From DATKWS01 sp035529435 (GTDB lineage Bacteria; Krumholzibacteriota; Krumholzibacteriia; Krumholzibacteriales; Krumholzibacteriaceae): 31,724 nt of DNA. This document shows, one piece after another, positions 6,358-15,195 of this stretch. The stretch is taken from contig DATKWS010000105.1 in assembly GCA_035529435.1 (NCBI GenBank), positions 1-31,724 of the forward strand, given 5' to 3'. How positions within the stretch are numbered: position 1 is the first letter of the stretch; each line of letters starts with the position of its first letter. Under the pieces are notes generated by a model. The model had not been told where the DNA came from, did not search any database, and was given only the letters and a program-made list of their open reading frames with translations. The translations under genes were made by a program, and so were the position numbers.

Positions 6358-9300
6358 TTCAAGAGCTTGTTCAACAAGATGATCGGTGATCGAACGGAGA
6401 GGCTCATCAAGCGCCTCGCGCCACTGATCGATTCCGTCGTCGAATGGGCCGATCGGTACCGCGAACTTGAAGACGAGGATTTTCCCGTCAAGACGCAGGA
6501 GTTCATCTACCGGATCAAGAAGCAGGAATGCCGGATCAAGGAAGAATTCATCGGCGAGAACGTGGCGAAGGAGGCTGGCGATGTTGAGGCCGGAAAAATC
6601 GACACCGGCACCTTGGAAACGTTCGATAAGAAGAAAACGCTCCTTCTGGAACGGTTCATATCCTCGCACAGTCGTTTGATAGCGGCAGCCGCGCCCCCGG
6701 AAAAAGTGAGCCGATTCAGATCCCGCAAGGAGGAGATCCGCTCCGCGCTGCCCGCCACGACCTACCGGCTCGCTGATCCCCGTGACATCATGTCGGAGCG
6801 TCTCTCGGATCTTTTCAACTGGGAGATCGAGAGGTTCAAGTGGCGGGATGCGTATCTTTCCATCGTGAAATCAGCGATCGGCGACGATATAGACGATCCT
6901 CCCGCCGATTCCCTCATGATCGGGTATGCCGGGCGCCTGCGCTACACGTCGCATGATTTCATCGCGGCGACCAAACTTCGCAAGGCCCGGTCAATAGATG
7001 AGATTCTGCGGCTCCACGACATTTTAGTACGGCCCGACCGCGAGAACGAAGCGTTGCGGGATTTCAGAAAACGGAAGGCGGACATCCGGGCCGCCCATGC
7101 CGAGTCCCGCGGTTTCCCGCCCGACGATCCCACCGCGAGCGGTGACTCGCTGCTCCAGAGCATCGAGTCGGAGCAGGACGCATCCACGAGATCGGAATGG
7201 CTGGAACGGTACTACGAAGCTCTCGATCGAATACTGCCCCTCCTCGTGGATGCCGACGCATCGTGCATGGAACTCGAGCGGAAGTACCGCGGGATCATGG
7301 AGGAACTGATCCCCGATATCTGCGAGGTGGAGGCGTACCGGAACGCTTCGGAGAAATGGCACGCGGGAAACCGTGACGCGGAGTTCGTCGCCTCGCATTG
7401 TGATCTGTACGTGTTGGAAAGCGGATTGGAGGGGCCGCTGCTCCCCGTCCTCGAGCTGCACAGGGACGAAAACGGCAAACGGGCCTGGGTCGAACGGTAT
7501 AGAGCGGGGGTGCGCGCATTCATCGATCGGGCCGTCGAAAAGGCGCCGGTACGGGAACGGTGGGAGCACCAGAGGAAATCGCTCAACGAGGAGGACCCGT
7601 TCGCCGAAACGCGGCTTCACGAATACTTCATCGACACCAACGCCTGGTTGATAGCCCGGAGCGTTTCGCCGGAGACGGTACGCGAATTCCTCGTCCACAA
7701 GAACACGGTGAAACGCGAATTTCTCGGGGAAGGGGACCACGTCGTACGACTCTTCGACATGGAGCAGAGAAATCTCGTTATTACGTATGCCGGCATACTC
7801 GACGAGCTCTTGCCCGATGTCATGAATCTCGAGAGCGATACGAAACAGAACAAACGCTGGAAGACCAGATTCAACGACGTGCTGGACGACCTGCTCCCCG
7901 AGGCGTACGGCCTCGTGCACGAGGCCTGCCGGAGGCTCAAGGAGAAGGGGGCGAACTGGCGCGTCTGGGATGATACCGTAACCTGGGATATGGTCCCGTT
8001 TCGCGTCCAGATAGCCGGTGCGATCATTCTCCACCGGGGCACCATCGGTGAGATGGCCACCGGTGAGGGGAAAACACTCGTCGCCACGATGCCCCTGTAC
8101 CTGAACGCACTGACGAAGAAGGGTGCCTATCTCGTTACGGTGAACGATTACCTCGCGCGGCGCGACGCGGAATGGATGGGTGGGCTGTACCGGTTTCTCG
8201 GCGTAACGGTCGGCTACCTGCAGCAGGGGATGACATTCAGGGAACGTAAGGAAGCGTACGGCTGCGATATAACCTACGGGACCAACAACGAATTCGGATT
8301 CGACTACCTGCGCGATAATATGAAGTTGAACACCTACCTCCAGGTGCAGCGTTGGCGGTACTTCGCGATCGTCGACGAGGTCGACAGCGTGTTGATCGAC
8401 GAGGCGCGGACACCGCTCATCATATCGGACGCGGTCACGAAATCGAGGCTTGCCGAGAATTATTACCTGCTCAGGAATGATGCGAAGAATCTCGTGCAGA
8501 AGCAGAAGAACATGATCAACCGGCTCATGACCGAAGCGAAGAGAGATACGGACACCAGTGACAGTCTCGGCCTCATGGATTTCATAAGTGACGGGGAGGA
8601 GACGGGCAGGATCAACGATCTCCGCAGCATCAAGCTGCTCATTGCACGGAAGGGCGATCCCAAGAACCGTGACCTCGCGGAATTGAAACAGGAAGAGGGT
8701 TTCGAGAAAGATATACTGCGGTGGGAAGAAAGACTGATGGTGCGTGCGAAGAACAACATCCCCTGCTCCCTCTACGATCTCGAGGAGCTTCTCTACTTCG
8801 TCATCGACGAGCGGGGCAACACGGTGAAGGTGACGGAGAAGGGACGGGACAACCTCTCGGCACGCGTGAACAGCTTCAAGATTCCCAAGGTGCTGGTGGA
8901 TGCCTTCACGGACGAGGAACGGAAGGATCTGCAGACGCTCTTCGTAATGCCGAATCTCAGCGAGAAACTCGAGCTGATCGACACCGACGGCGAATTGACC
9001 GCGGAGGAGAAAATAACGAAGAAGGACGAGCTGCACCAACTCTATTCGGACAAGAACGAGGCGATACAGAACTTCTACCAGCTTCTCAAGGCGCATGTCC
9101 TGTTCACGAAGGACGTCGATTACATTGTCAAGGACGGCAGCGTTATCATCGTCGACGAGTTCACCGGGAGGCTCATGCCGGGCAGGAGGTACAGCGACGG
9201 GCTCCACCAGGCACTCGAAGCGAAGGAGAACGTCGGCGTCGAACGGGAAACGCAGACCGTGGCGACCATAACCCTCCAGAACTACTTCAAGATGTTCGGG

Positions 9301-11157
9301 AAGCTTTCCGGCATGACCGGTACGGCGGCGACCGAGGAGGAGGAATTTCTCAAGGTGTACGATATCGACGTCGATGTCGTCCCGACCAACAAGCCGGTGA
9401 GGCGCATCGATTATGATGACGTCATATACCGCACCAAGGAGGAAAAACGCAGGGCGATCGTCGAGGAGGTCGTGCGGCTGCATCGCGCAGGACTTCCCGT
9501 ATTGATCGGTACCGTGTCGGTGCACGAATCGGAGCGGCTCAGCAACATGCTGAAATCCTACCGGGACGGCGCCGACGGTAACGGAGGTTCGAAGAAGGGC
9601 GGGAGCAAACGCGCGACGAGGGCGACAACGGGAATAACGCACAATGTGCTCAACGCGAAACAGCACAAGAGCGAAGCGCAGATCGTCGCCGAGGCAGGAC
9701 AAGCAGGCGCCGTGACGATCGCGACGAACATGGCCGGCCGTGGAACCGATATCAAACTCGGCACGGGTGTGGTGAAATGCGAGCGGTGCTGCATCCTCTG
9801 CGAGACGCCCGATGAATGCGGCCTGTGCCCCAATTCCCGGAAGAGAACCGAATGCGAACGGGACGTCCCATGCGGTCTCCACGTCATCGGAACGGAGCGG
9901 CACGAGAGCCGGAGAATCGATCTCCAGCTCAGGGGGCGTTCGGGCCGGCAGGGGGACCCGGGAGCGTCGCGGTTCTTCATTTCCCTCGAGGACGATCTGA
10001 TGCGCCTGATCGGTCTGGGTTCGAAACGCGTGCTGACGGTGCTCGACCGTTTGGGCGCGGAGAAGGGGCAGGTCATCGAGCACCCCATGATAACACGTGC
10101 GATTTCACGGGCGCAGAAACGCATGGAGCTGTTCAACTTCGGTATCCGCAAGAACCTCGTCGAATTCGACAACGTAATGAACAAGCAGCGAGAGGCGATC
10201 TATGCGAGGCGCAACGAGATCCTCCATAGCGATAATCCGCACGAGTACGTCATGGGATTGATACGCGAAGTCATCGGGAATGCCGTCGACAGGCATTCGG
10301 GGGACGATCTCAATATCAGCGAGTGGGAACTGGATGAAACGGCGGCCGAGCTGGGCAAGATCTTCCGCGTGTCGATGATTCCGCGTGATGCCGAGATCCC
10401 CGCCGATTCGCGCGATAGAATCATATTCGAGTACCTGTACCAGCGGGCACAGGAGAGGATGAACAGAGCGGAGAGGCAAGGAGTCAAGCGTGCATCCGAA
10501 CTGGGAGAGGAGCTCCGCGAAACGGCCGAACAGTACTTCATGCAGTGGGCGCTGGACCGGTTCGAGGAGCGCAAGCGGAAACTGCCGCTCGAGCTGTGGT
10601 TCAACAAGAAGGCGTTTTCACAGATCAGCAGTATCGATCTCAACCTGTGGGCGTACCGGCAGAAGGGACAGATACCCCTCAGTATCATCTACGATTACGA
10701 GAAGTTCATCATGTTGAAGAGCATAGACGACCGGTGGCGGGACCATCTGCACGAGATCGACAATCTCAAGGAAGCGATCCATCTCCGCTCGTACGCGGGC
10801 AAGGACGTGAACGTCGAATTCAAGAAGGAAACGTACGAGCTGTTCATAGACATGATTGAAGAGATCGACTCGCGCATTCTGACATCCATATTCGATACGA
10901 TCACCATCGACGAGGGCGACGCGAAGAAGATCGAGAAGATAGAATCGATGTCAACGGAGCACAGGGAGCTCGAGGCCTTCCATGCACCGGGAATACCTGA
11001 ACGGGGCGCCGAATCCGTTCAGCGGGGGGAACGGACGCCCGCGCGGTCCGCAAAGACCAAGCCCGTCCGCGCGGAGGAAAAGATCGGGCGCAATGATCCG
11101 TGCCCGTGCGGCAGCGGCAAGAAGTACAAAAAGTGTTGCGGAAGAAATGCCAACTGA
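6355..11157 (+). CDS. secA: SecA preprotein-translocase ATPase with a ~440-residue N-terminal insertion
   Basis: 1600 residues against about 830-1100 for most SecA proteins. It is the motor that drives unfolded preproteins through SecYEG. Residues 1-60 are the usual N-terminal helices and 61-500 an extra segment (separate entry). Then come the native LDDLLPEAYGLVHEA, the Walker A GEGKT (Lys573; about Lys108 in E. coli), VTVNDYLARRDAEWMG, the DEVD Walker B at 674-677, and YGTNNEFGFDYLRDNM. The preprotein-binding region (~690-920) is about 65 residues longer than in E. coli. Motor domain 2 has ATNMAGRGTDIKLG, an eight-Cys insertion (1142-1173), GTERHESRRIDLQLRGRSGR and QGDPG. The helical scaffold and wing follow, and the C-terminus carries the zinc motif C-x-C-x8-C-C (1583-1595). 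All catalytic motifs are intact, so it should be active. It is followed by smg after 44 bases. Confidence 0.97.
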   Translation: MFKSLFNKMIGDRTERLIKRLAPLIDSVVEWADRYRELEDEDFPVKTQEFIYRIKKQECRIKEEFIGENVAKEAGDVEAGKIDTGTLETFDKKKTLLLERFISSHSRLIAAAAPPEKVSRFRSRKEEIRSALPATTYRLADPRDIMSERLSDLFNWEIERFKWRDAYLSIVKSAIGDDIDDPPADSLMIGYAGRLRYTSHDFIAATKLRKARSIDEILRLHDILVRPDRENEALRDFRKRKADIRAAHAESRGFPPDDPTASGDSLLQSIESEQDASTRSEWLERYYEALDRILPLLVDADASCMELERKYRGIMEELIPDICEVEAYRNASEKWHAGNRDAEFVASHCDLYVLESGLEGPLLPVLELHRDENGKRAWVERYRAGVRAFIDRAVEKAPVRERWEHQRKSLNEEDPFAETRLHEYFIDTNAWLIARSVSPETVREFLVHKNTVKREFLGEGDHVVRLFDMEQRNLVITYAGILDELLPDVMNLESDTKQNKRWKTRFNDVLDDLLPEAYGLVHEACRRLKEKGANWRVWDDTVTWDMVPFRVQIAGAIILHRGTIGEMATGEGKTLVATMPLYLNALTKKGAYLVTVNDYLARRDAEWMGGLYRFLGVTVGYLQQGMTFRERKEAYGCDITYGTNNEFGFDYLRDNMKLNTYLQVQRWRYFAIVDEVDSVLIDEARTPLIISDAVTKSRLAENYYLLRNDAKNLVQKQKNMINRLMTEAKRDTDTSDSLGLMDFISDGEETGRINDLRSIKLLIARKGDPKNRDLAELKQEEGFEKDILRWEERLMVRAKNNIPCSLYDLEELLYFVIDERGNTVKVTEKGRDNLSARVNSFKIPKVLVDAFTDEERKDLQTLFVMPNLSEKLELIDTDGELTAEEKITKKDELHQLYSDKNEAIQNFYQLLKAHVLFTKDVDYIVKDGSVIIVDEFTGRLMPGRRYSDGLHQALEAKENVGVERETQTVATITLQNYFKMFGKLSGMTGTAATEEEEFLKVYDIDVDVVPTNKPVRRIDYDDVIYRTKEEKRRAIVEEVVRLHRAGLPVLIGTVSVHESERLSNMLKSYRDGADGNGGSKKGGSKRATRATTGITHNVLNAKQHKSEAQIVAEAGQAGAVTIATNMAGRGTDIKLGTGVVKCERCCILCETPDECGLCPNSRKRTECERDVPCGLHVIGTERHESRRIDLQLRGRSGRQGDPGASRFFISLEDDLMRLIGLGSKRVLTVLDRLGAEKGQVIEHPMITRAISRAQKRMELFNFGIRKNLVEFDNVMNKQREAIYARRNEILHSDNPHEYVMGLIREVIGNAVDRHSGDDLNISEWELDETAAELGKIFRVSMIPRDAEIPADSRDRIIFEYLYQRAQERMNRAERQGVKRASELGEELRETAEQYFMQWALDRFEERKRKLPLELWFNKKAFSQISSIDLNLWAYRQKGQIPLSIIYDYEKFIMLKSIDDRWRDHLHEIDNLKEAIHLRSYAGKDVNVEFKKETYELFIDMIEEIDSRILTSIFDTITIDEGDAKKIEKIESMSTEHRELEAFHAPGIPERGAESVQRGERTPARSAKTKPVRAEEKIGRNDPCPCGSGKKYKKCCGRNAN
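6535..7854 (+). repeat. Repeat-containing insertion inside SecA (residues ~61-500)
   Basis: Protein-level repeats seen by eye. A 14-residue motif, [KRT]-[YF]-x3-[ILMV]-[DE]-x2-[LI]-[LI]-P-x at its core, occurs without gaps at residues 282-295 (LERYYEALDRILP), 307-320 (ERKYRGIMEELIP) and 474-487 (VITYAGILDELLP). It recurs in the native SecA segment 502-515 (KTRFNDVLDDLLP). In each copy the aromatic residue is nine positions before the Pro. Weaker versions occur at 163-176 and 378-391. A second motif, F-[IV]-x5-[LK], occurs at 101, 202, 344 and 425; copies 101-118 and 425-442 share 8 of 18 residues. The insert is mostly charged and predicted helical, without membrane segments. The reading frame and codon style continue through it, so it is not a frameshift or an inserted element. 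Confidence 0.75.
9778..9873 (+). other. Eight-cysteine, probably metal-binding, insertion in SecA motor domain 2
   Basis: Between GRGTDIKLGTGVV and GLHVIGTERHESRR the protein has cysteines at 1142, 1145, 1146, 1149, 1155, 1158, 1167 and 1173, in CxxCCxxC...CxxC...C...C spacing. That is enough for one or two zinc sites. This position holds a variable loop in E. coli SecA, which lacks the Cys cluster. It is separate from the ordinary C-terminal SEC-C zinc motif at 1583-1595. Zinc binding is inference from spacing. Confidence 0.7.
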
Positions 11158-11201
11158 GCATTATACATGATACTGTATGGCAACCGGTTGGATACGAGGC
11201 A

Positions 11202-11633
11202 ATGAACAATCGAATAAAACAGATCATCGCGTACCTGATCGACCCGGAATCCAGCGAACTGAAGGACCCGGCGATGCTGCACGGCGAGCTCGAGGACATG
11301 GGGTACTCGCTGGAGGAGATCCGGCAGGCCATCGCCATGCTGGAGTGGGATGTGACGCGGGGCGTGGAGCCGTTCCGCACCGGCAGCACGAGAATCCTCG
11401 GAGAAACCGAGAAGCACGTGCTCTCGACGGCCGCCCAGGGGTTCCTCCTGGGCCTCCATTTCCTCGGCTGGATCTCGGAGGCCCACCTCAACCTGATAAT
11501 CGAGAATGCCGGTCTCGAATTCTCCCCGCCGGTGTCCATCGACGAGATCAAGGAGATCGCATCGCGGTACATTGCCGATCTTCCGGAGGAGATCCCCACC
11601 GCTCCACCGCAGAGGGGCAACCGCATACATTGA
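11202..11633 (+). CDS. smg: Smg family protein (DUF494)
   Basis: 143 residues from ATG 11202, preceded by a short purine-rich GAGG site. The sequence matches the Smg/DUF494 pattern: IAYLIDPES near the start, then LEDMGYSLEEIRQAIAMLEW, then TRILGETEKHVLSTAAQGFL and a C-terminal SIDEIKEIASRYIAD helix. The molecular function is not established. Members are small soluble helical proteins, often encoded beside dprA/topA-type genes, and here it sits 44 bases after secA and 14 bases before topA. It is slightly shorter than the ~157-residue enterobacterial protein, with extra N-terminal residues possible only from poorer upstream starts. Confidence 0.85.
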   Translation: MNNRIKQIIAYLIDPESSELKDPAMLHGELEDMGYSLEEIRQAIAMLEWDVTRGVEPFRTGSTRILGETEKHVLSTAAQGFLLGLHFLGWISEAHLNLIIENAGLEFSPPVSIDEIKEIASRYIADLPEEIPTAPPQRGNRIH

Positions 11634-11635
11634 CC

Positions 11636-11650
11636 GAGGAGACATCATTG
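11636..11650 (+). promoter_or_regulatory. Ribosome site fixing the topA TTG start
   Basis: GAGGAG at 11636-11641, six bases before TTG 11648, gives the expected TopA opening MDQVLVVVESPAKA. A competing TTG at 11630 overlaps the smg stop codon but lies before this site. Confidence 0.7.
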
Positions 11651-13843
11651 GACCAGGTGCTCGTAGTAGTAGAATCTCCCGCCAAGGCACGAACGATTAA
11701 AAAGTACCTCGGAAGCGGATACAAGGTCCGGGCCTCCGTCGGGCATGTTCGTGATCTCCCGAAGCGGGACATGGGGATCGACATCGAGAACGGTTTCAAA
11801 CCGCGATACATCACGGTAAAAGGCAAGAGCAAGGTAATCAAGGAGTTGCGATCCGAAGCGCAGAAGAGCGCCACCGTGCTACTCGCGACCGATATGGACC
11901 GTGAGGGTGAAGCCATCGCGTGGCATCTCAGGGAGCTGCTCGATAAATCAGGCATCCCGATAAAGCGGATCATCTTCAACGAAATCACCAAGAAGGCACT
12001 TCTGGATGCAGTTGCCGATCCCCACGAGATCGACATCAACAAGGTGAATGCACAGCAGGCGCGGCGCATCCTGGACCGCCTCGTCGGATATCTCGTGAGT
12101 CCGGTTCTCTGGAAGGTGTTCTACCGCGGATTGAGCGCAGGGAGGGTCCAGAGCGTCGGCCTCCGTCTGATCTGCGAGCGGGAAGAGGAGATACGGAACT
12201 TCGTTCCGCATGAATACTGGAGCATCGAGGGAATCCTGAAAAACGCGGATGGCGAGGAGTTTGCGGTGAAGCTTGTCTCGGTCGAGGATAAAAAACCCCA
12301 TATCCCCGACAAGGAATCGGCGGAACGCATTCTCGCGGCGATACGGAGCGAACGCCCCACCGTTGTTGAGGTCAGGGAACGTGACAAGCACAGAAATCCA
12401 CAGCCACCGTATATAACGAGCACGCTTCAACGGGAAGCCGCAACGAGGTTCGGCTTTTCGGCCAAGAAGACCATGGTTATCGCGCAGCAACTCTACGAAG
12501 GTATCGAGATCGGCTCCGAAGGCTCCGTGGGTCTGATCAGCTACATGCGGACCGATTCGACGCGCGTCAGTGACGAGGCGTACGGCCAGGGAACAGCCTT
12601 TATCAGGAAGACATTCGGCGAGAAGGCCGTGTACCCCGGCAAACGCGGATTCAAGAAGGGAAAGCGGTCACAGGACGCACATGAGGCGATCCGCCCGACC
12701 GATGTATTCAGGACACCGGACACCCTGAAGGGGAACCTGTCGAAGGACCAGATGGTACTGTACCGGCTCATCTGGCAGCGCTTTCTCGCCGCTCTCGCCG
12801 CACCGGCCGTCTTTCGCGTGCGCGAGGTCGACATCGCGGCCGGTTCTCGGTTCCTGCTGCGGGCGACCGGCCGGCGGCTCGTCGATCCCGGTTTCCTCCT
12901 CATCATGCCCGATCAGCGGTCGGAAGTGGAGAGCTGGATACCGGACCTGAAAGCGGGTGAAGATCTCTTCATCGGAACCATCGATGCGTCGCAACACTTC
13001 ACCGAACCGCCGCCGCGGTACACCGAGGCCTCCCTGATCAAGGAACTCGAGGACAAGGGCATCGGCCGGCCGAGCACCTATGCGAGCATCCTCAGCATCA
13101 TCCAGGCACGGGACTACGTCGCGAAGCGGAAAGGTTCGTTTCATCCGACCGAACTCGGCGAGACGGTCTGGAATATATTGAGCCGGTCATTCAAGGATAT
13201 ATTCGAGGTCGATTTCACGGCCCGGATGGAAAACGAGCTCGACAAGATCGAGGAGGCCAAGGACGATTGGCAGGACGTCGTACGGTTTTTTTACGATCCC
13301 CTCATGATCGATCTCAAGGAGTTCGAGAGCAGACGAACCGAGCTGAAGGCGCTCGTCAACGAGGAAACCGATTCCGTCTGCGATAACTGCGGCAACAGGC
13401 TGGTGAAGAAATGGAGCCGCAACGGCCCGTTCCTGGCCTGCCCGGGGTATCCCGATTGCAAGTTCACGAGGTCCCTGGAGGAACAGGAAACGATCGACAA
13501 GCAGTGCCCACAGTGCGGGGGCGGGCTTGTTTATAAAAACGGCCGCTTCGGCAAGTTCATCGCATGCAGCAACTACCCGACCTGCAAGTACACGGAGGCG
13601 GCCACGCTGGGCATTCCCTGCCCCCGGGAGGGATGCGGTGGTGAGATTACCATCCGAAAGACGCGCCGCGGCAGGACCTTCTACGGATGCAGCAACTATC
13701 CGAAGTGTGACTACGCGAGCTGGGACAAACCGACCGGTACGGTGTGTCCGAACTGCACCGGTGCCTACCTCGTCGAGAAGGATTCGAAGCTGAAGGGGCA
13801 GTACCTGAGATGCCCATCCTGCAAGTTCGAGGTCACCCCTTGA
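11648..13843 (+). CDS. topA: DNA topoisomerase I (type IA)
   Basis: 731 residues. It relaxes negative supercoils by a Tyr-linked single-strand break. The N-terminal Toprim domain has Glu9 in VVESPAKA and the acidic TDMDREGEA triad (Asp82, Asp84, Glu86). The active-site Tyr is Tyr299 in ISYMRTDSTRVS. The central clamp contains RPTDVFRTPD and YTEASLIKELEDKGIGRPST, all standard. The C-terminal ~170 residues hold four zinc-ribbon units: CDNCG...CPGYPDC, CPQCG...CSNYPTC, CPREGC...CSNYPKC, and a final CPNC...CPSC. This matches the many-finger bacterial enzymes. The start is a TTG set by a ribosome site. Its TGA stop overlaps the TTG start of trmFO, so the two are translationally coupled. Confidence 0.97.
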   Translation: MDQVLVVVESPAKARTIKKYLGSGYKVRASVGHVRDLPKRDMGIDIENGFKPRYITVKGKSKVIKELRSEAQKSATVLLATDMDREGEAIAWHLRELLDKSGIPIKRIIFNEITKKALLDAVADPHEIDINKVNAQQARRILDRLVGYLVSPVLWKVFYRGLSAGRVQSVGLRLICEREEEIRNFVPHEYWSIEGILKNADGEEFAVKLVSVEDKKPHIPDKESAERILAAIRSERPTVVEVRERDKHRNPQPPYITSTLQREAATRFGFSAKKTMVIAQQLYEGIEIGSEGSVGLISYMRTDSTRVSDEAYGQGTAFIRKTFGEKAVYPGKRGFKKGKRSQDAHEAIRPTDVFRTPDTLKGNLSKDQMVLYRLIWQRFLAALAAPAVFRVREVDIAAGSRFLLRATGRRLVDPGFLLIMPDQRSEVESWIPDLKAGEDLFIGTIDASQHFTEPPPRYTEASLIKELEDKGIGRPSTYASILSIIQARDYVAKRKGSFHPTELGETVWNILSRSFKDIFEVDFTARMENELDKIEEAKDDWQDVVRFFYDPLMIDLKEFESRRTELKALVNEETDSVCDNCGNRLVKKWSRNGPFLACPGYPDCKFTRSLEEQETIDKQCPQCGGGLVYKNGRFGKFIACSNYPTCKYTEAATLGIPCPREGCGGEITIRKTRRGRTFYGCSNYPKCDYASWDKPTGTVCPNCTGAYLVEKDSKLKGQYLRCPSCKFEVTP

Positions 13844-15144
13844 AAAACGAGGTCACGATCGTCGGCGGGGGGCTTGCCGGCTCCGAGCTGGCGCTGCAAC
13901 TCGCCGGCCGGGGCGTTCGCGTGACCCTGATCGAGATGAGACCGGTGCATTCCACGCCGGCGCACCGGACGCCGTACCTCGCAGAGCTCGTGTGCAGCAA
14001 CTCCCTGAAGTCAACCGATCCCGGGACCGCCTCGGGATTGTTCAAGAACGAGCTGCGAATGCTCGGTTGCAAGCTTCTCGCCGCGGCGGGCGAGGCGCGG
14101 GTCCCGGCCGGGCATGCGCTGGCGGTGGACCGCGAGGTATTCGCGGGTCATGTCACCGGGCTCATCGAGAACGAGTCATCGATCCGTCTCGAGAGACGCG
14201 AGATCGGCGATATCGAGCTGCCACCGTGTAGTGTCATTGCCACGGGCCCCCTGACATCCGAATCGCTCTCACACGCGATCAGGGATCATTTCGGAGCGGA
14301 GCACATGTATTTCTACGACGCCATATCGCTGTCGGTGCAGGCCGATACGGTCGACGCCGGACGCATCTTTCGAGCGTCCCGGTACGGAAAGGGAGGGGAG
14401 GATTACTGGAACGTCCCGCTCGAGAGGGACGAATACCGCCGCCTCGTCGATTTTCTGAAAGCCGCACACACGATCGACAGGCACTGCTTCGAGAAACGCC
14501 GGTATTTCGAGGCCTGTCTTCCCGTCGAGATCATCGCCTCGCGGGGGGACGACGCGCTCCGTTTCGGTCCCCTCAGGCCCAAGGGACTCGTCGATCCCCG
14601 CACCGGGCGCGAACCGTACGCGGTCATACAGCTCCGGCAGGAAACCCTCGACGGTACGATGCTCGGGCTGGTCGGGTTTCAGACACGGCTCACGCGCGAT
14701 GCCCAGCGGGAACTGGTCGGGATGATCCCCGCCCTCAGCGGTTCGGTCATCGTTCGGTGGGGATCGATCCACCGCAATACATTTCTCGACGCTCCCCGGC
14801 TGCTCGACGAGCGGCAGATGTCGCGAAGACGTGACGGGCTCTTCTTCGCGGGACAGCTCGTCGGCGTCGAGGGATATGTCGAATCGATAGCCCACGGGCT
14901 TGTCAGCGCGTTCCATATCGTGCGGTACCTCGAGGGAGAAACGCTCCCCCTCTTCCCACGGGAAACCCTGATCGGGGCCCTCCAGCGGCACCTCGCGAAC
15001 GGGCCGGAACCGTTCCAGCCGATGAACGTCAATTTCGGACTCCTTCCCCCGGTGAAAGCGAAACGCAGGGAGCGGAGGGCTGCCGCCTCCGCGCGTTCCT
15101 TGGAGAAACTCAGCGAGTTTATCGCTGATAATTCACTGCCGTAA
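13840..15144 (+). CDS. trmFO: Folate- and FAD-dependent tRNA (uracil-54-C5)-methyltransferase
   Basis: 434 residues, almost exactly the 435 of Bacillus TrmFO. It makes m5U54 in the T-loop of tRNA using methylenetetrahydrofolate and FAD. The FAD-binding Rossmann motif GGGLAGSE is at residues 9-16, CSNSLKS carries Cys52, and the second conserved Cys is Cys226 in FEACLPVE, matching the Cys53/Cys226 pair of the Bacillus enzyme. PMNVNFGLLPP near the C-terminus is typical. I chose TTG 13840, whose last two bases belong to the topA stop codon, because it opens directly on the beta-strand before GGGLAG and has a GAGGT site a few bases upstream. An ATG at 13810 would add ten residues. The gene follows topA as in Firmicutes. 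Confidence 0.95.
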   Translation: MKNEVTIVGGGLAGSELALQLAGRGVRVTLIEMRPVHSTPAHRTPYLAELVCSNSLKSTDPGTASGLFKNELRMLGCKLLAAAGEARVPAGHALAVDREVFAGHVTGLIENESSIRLERREIGDIELPPCSVIATGPLTSESLSHAIRDHFGAEHMYFYDAISLSVQADTVDAGRIFRASRYGKGGEDYWNVPLERDEYRRLVDFLKAAHTIDRHCFEKRRYFEACLPVEIIASRGDDALRFGPLRPKGLVDPRTGREPYAVIQLRQETLDGTMLGLVGFQTRLTRDAQRELVGMIPALSGSVIVRWGSIHRNTFLDAPRLLDERQMSRRRDGLFFAGQLVGVEGYVESIAHGLVSAFHIVRYLEGETLPLFPRETLIGALQRHLANGPEPFQPMNVNFGLLPPVKAKRRERRAAASARSLEKLSEFIADNSLP

Positions 15145-15160
15145 ACAGACGAGTGTCTCC

Positions 15161-15189
15161 TTGTATCGACGTGTAACCTCTGGTATAGT
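15161..15189 (+). promoter_or_regulatory. Sigma70-type promoter giving a possibly leaderless xerC mRNA
   Basis: TTGTAT (15161-15166), exactly 17 bases, then TATAGT (15184-15189). Only six bases separate the -10 box from the ATG at 15196, so the predicted transcription start falls on or next to the A of the start codon. No Shine-Dalgarno precedes the ATG, which fits a leaderless transcript. Confidence 0.6.
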
Positions 15190-15195
15190 GGCGTC

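Noticed and set aside
6355..7857. Frameshift or gene-fusion artefact explaining the long SecA N-terminus
   Set aside because: The reading frame is continuous, codon style matches the rest of the gene, the motifs repeat in the same frame, and both the SecA-like start and the native pre-Walker segment are in that frame.
7024..10083. Very long open frame (1019 codons) on the - strand opposite secA
   Set aside because: It lies wholly within secA, which has unmistakable motifs. The antisense protein has no recognisable domain, and long antisense frames are expected from GC-rich codon use.
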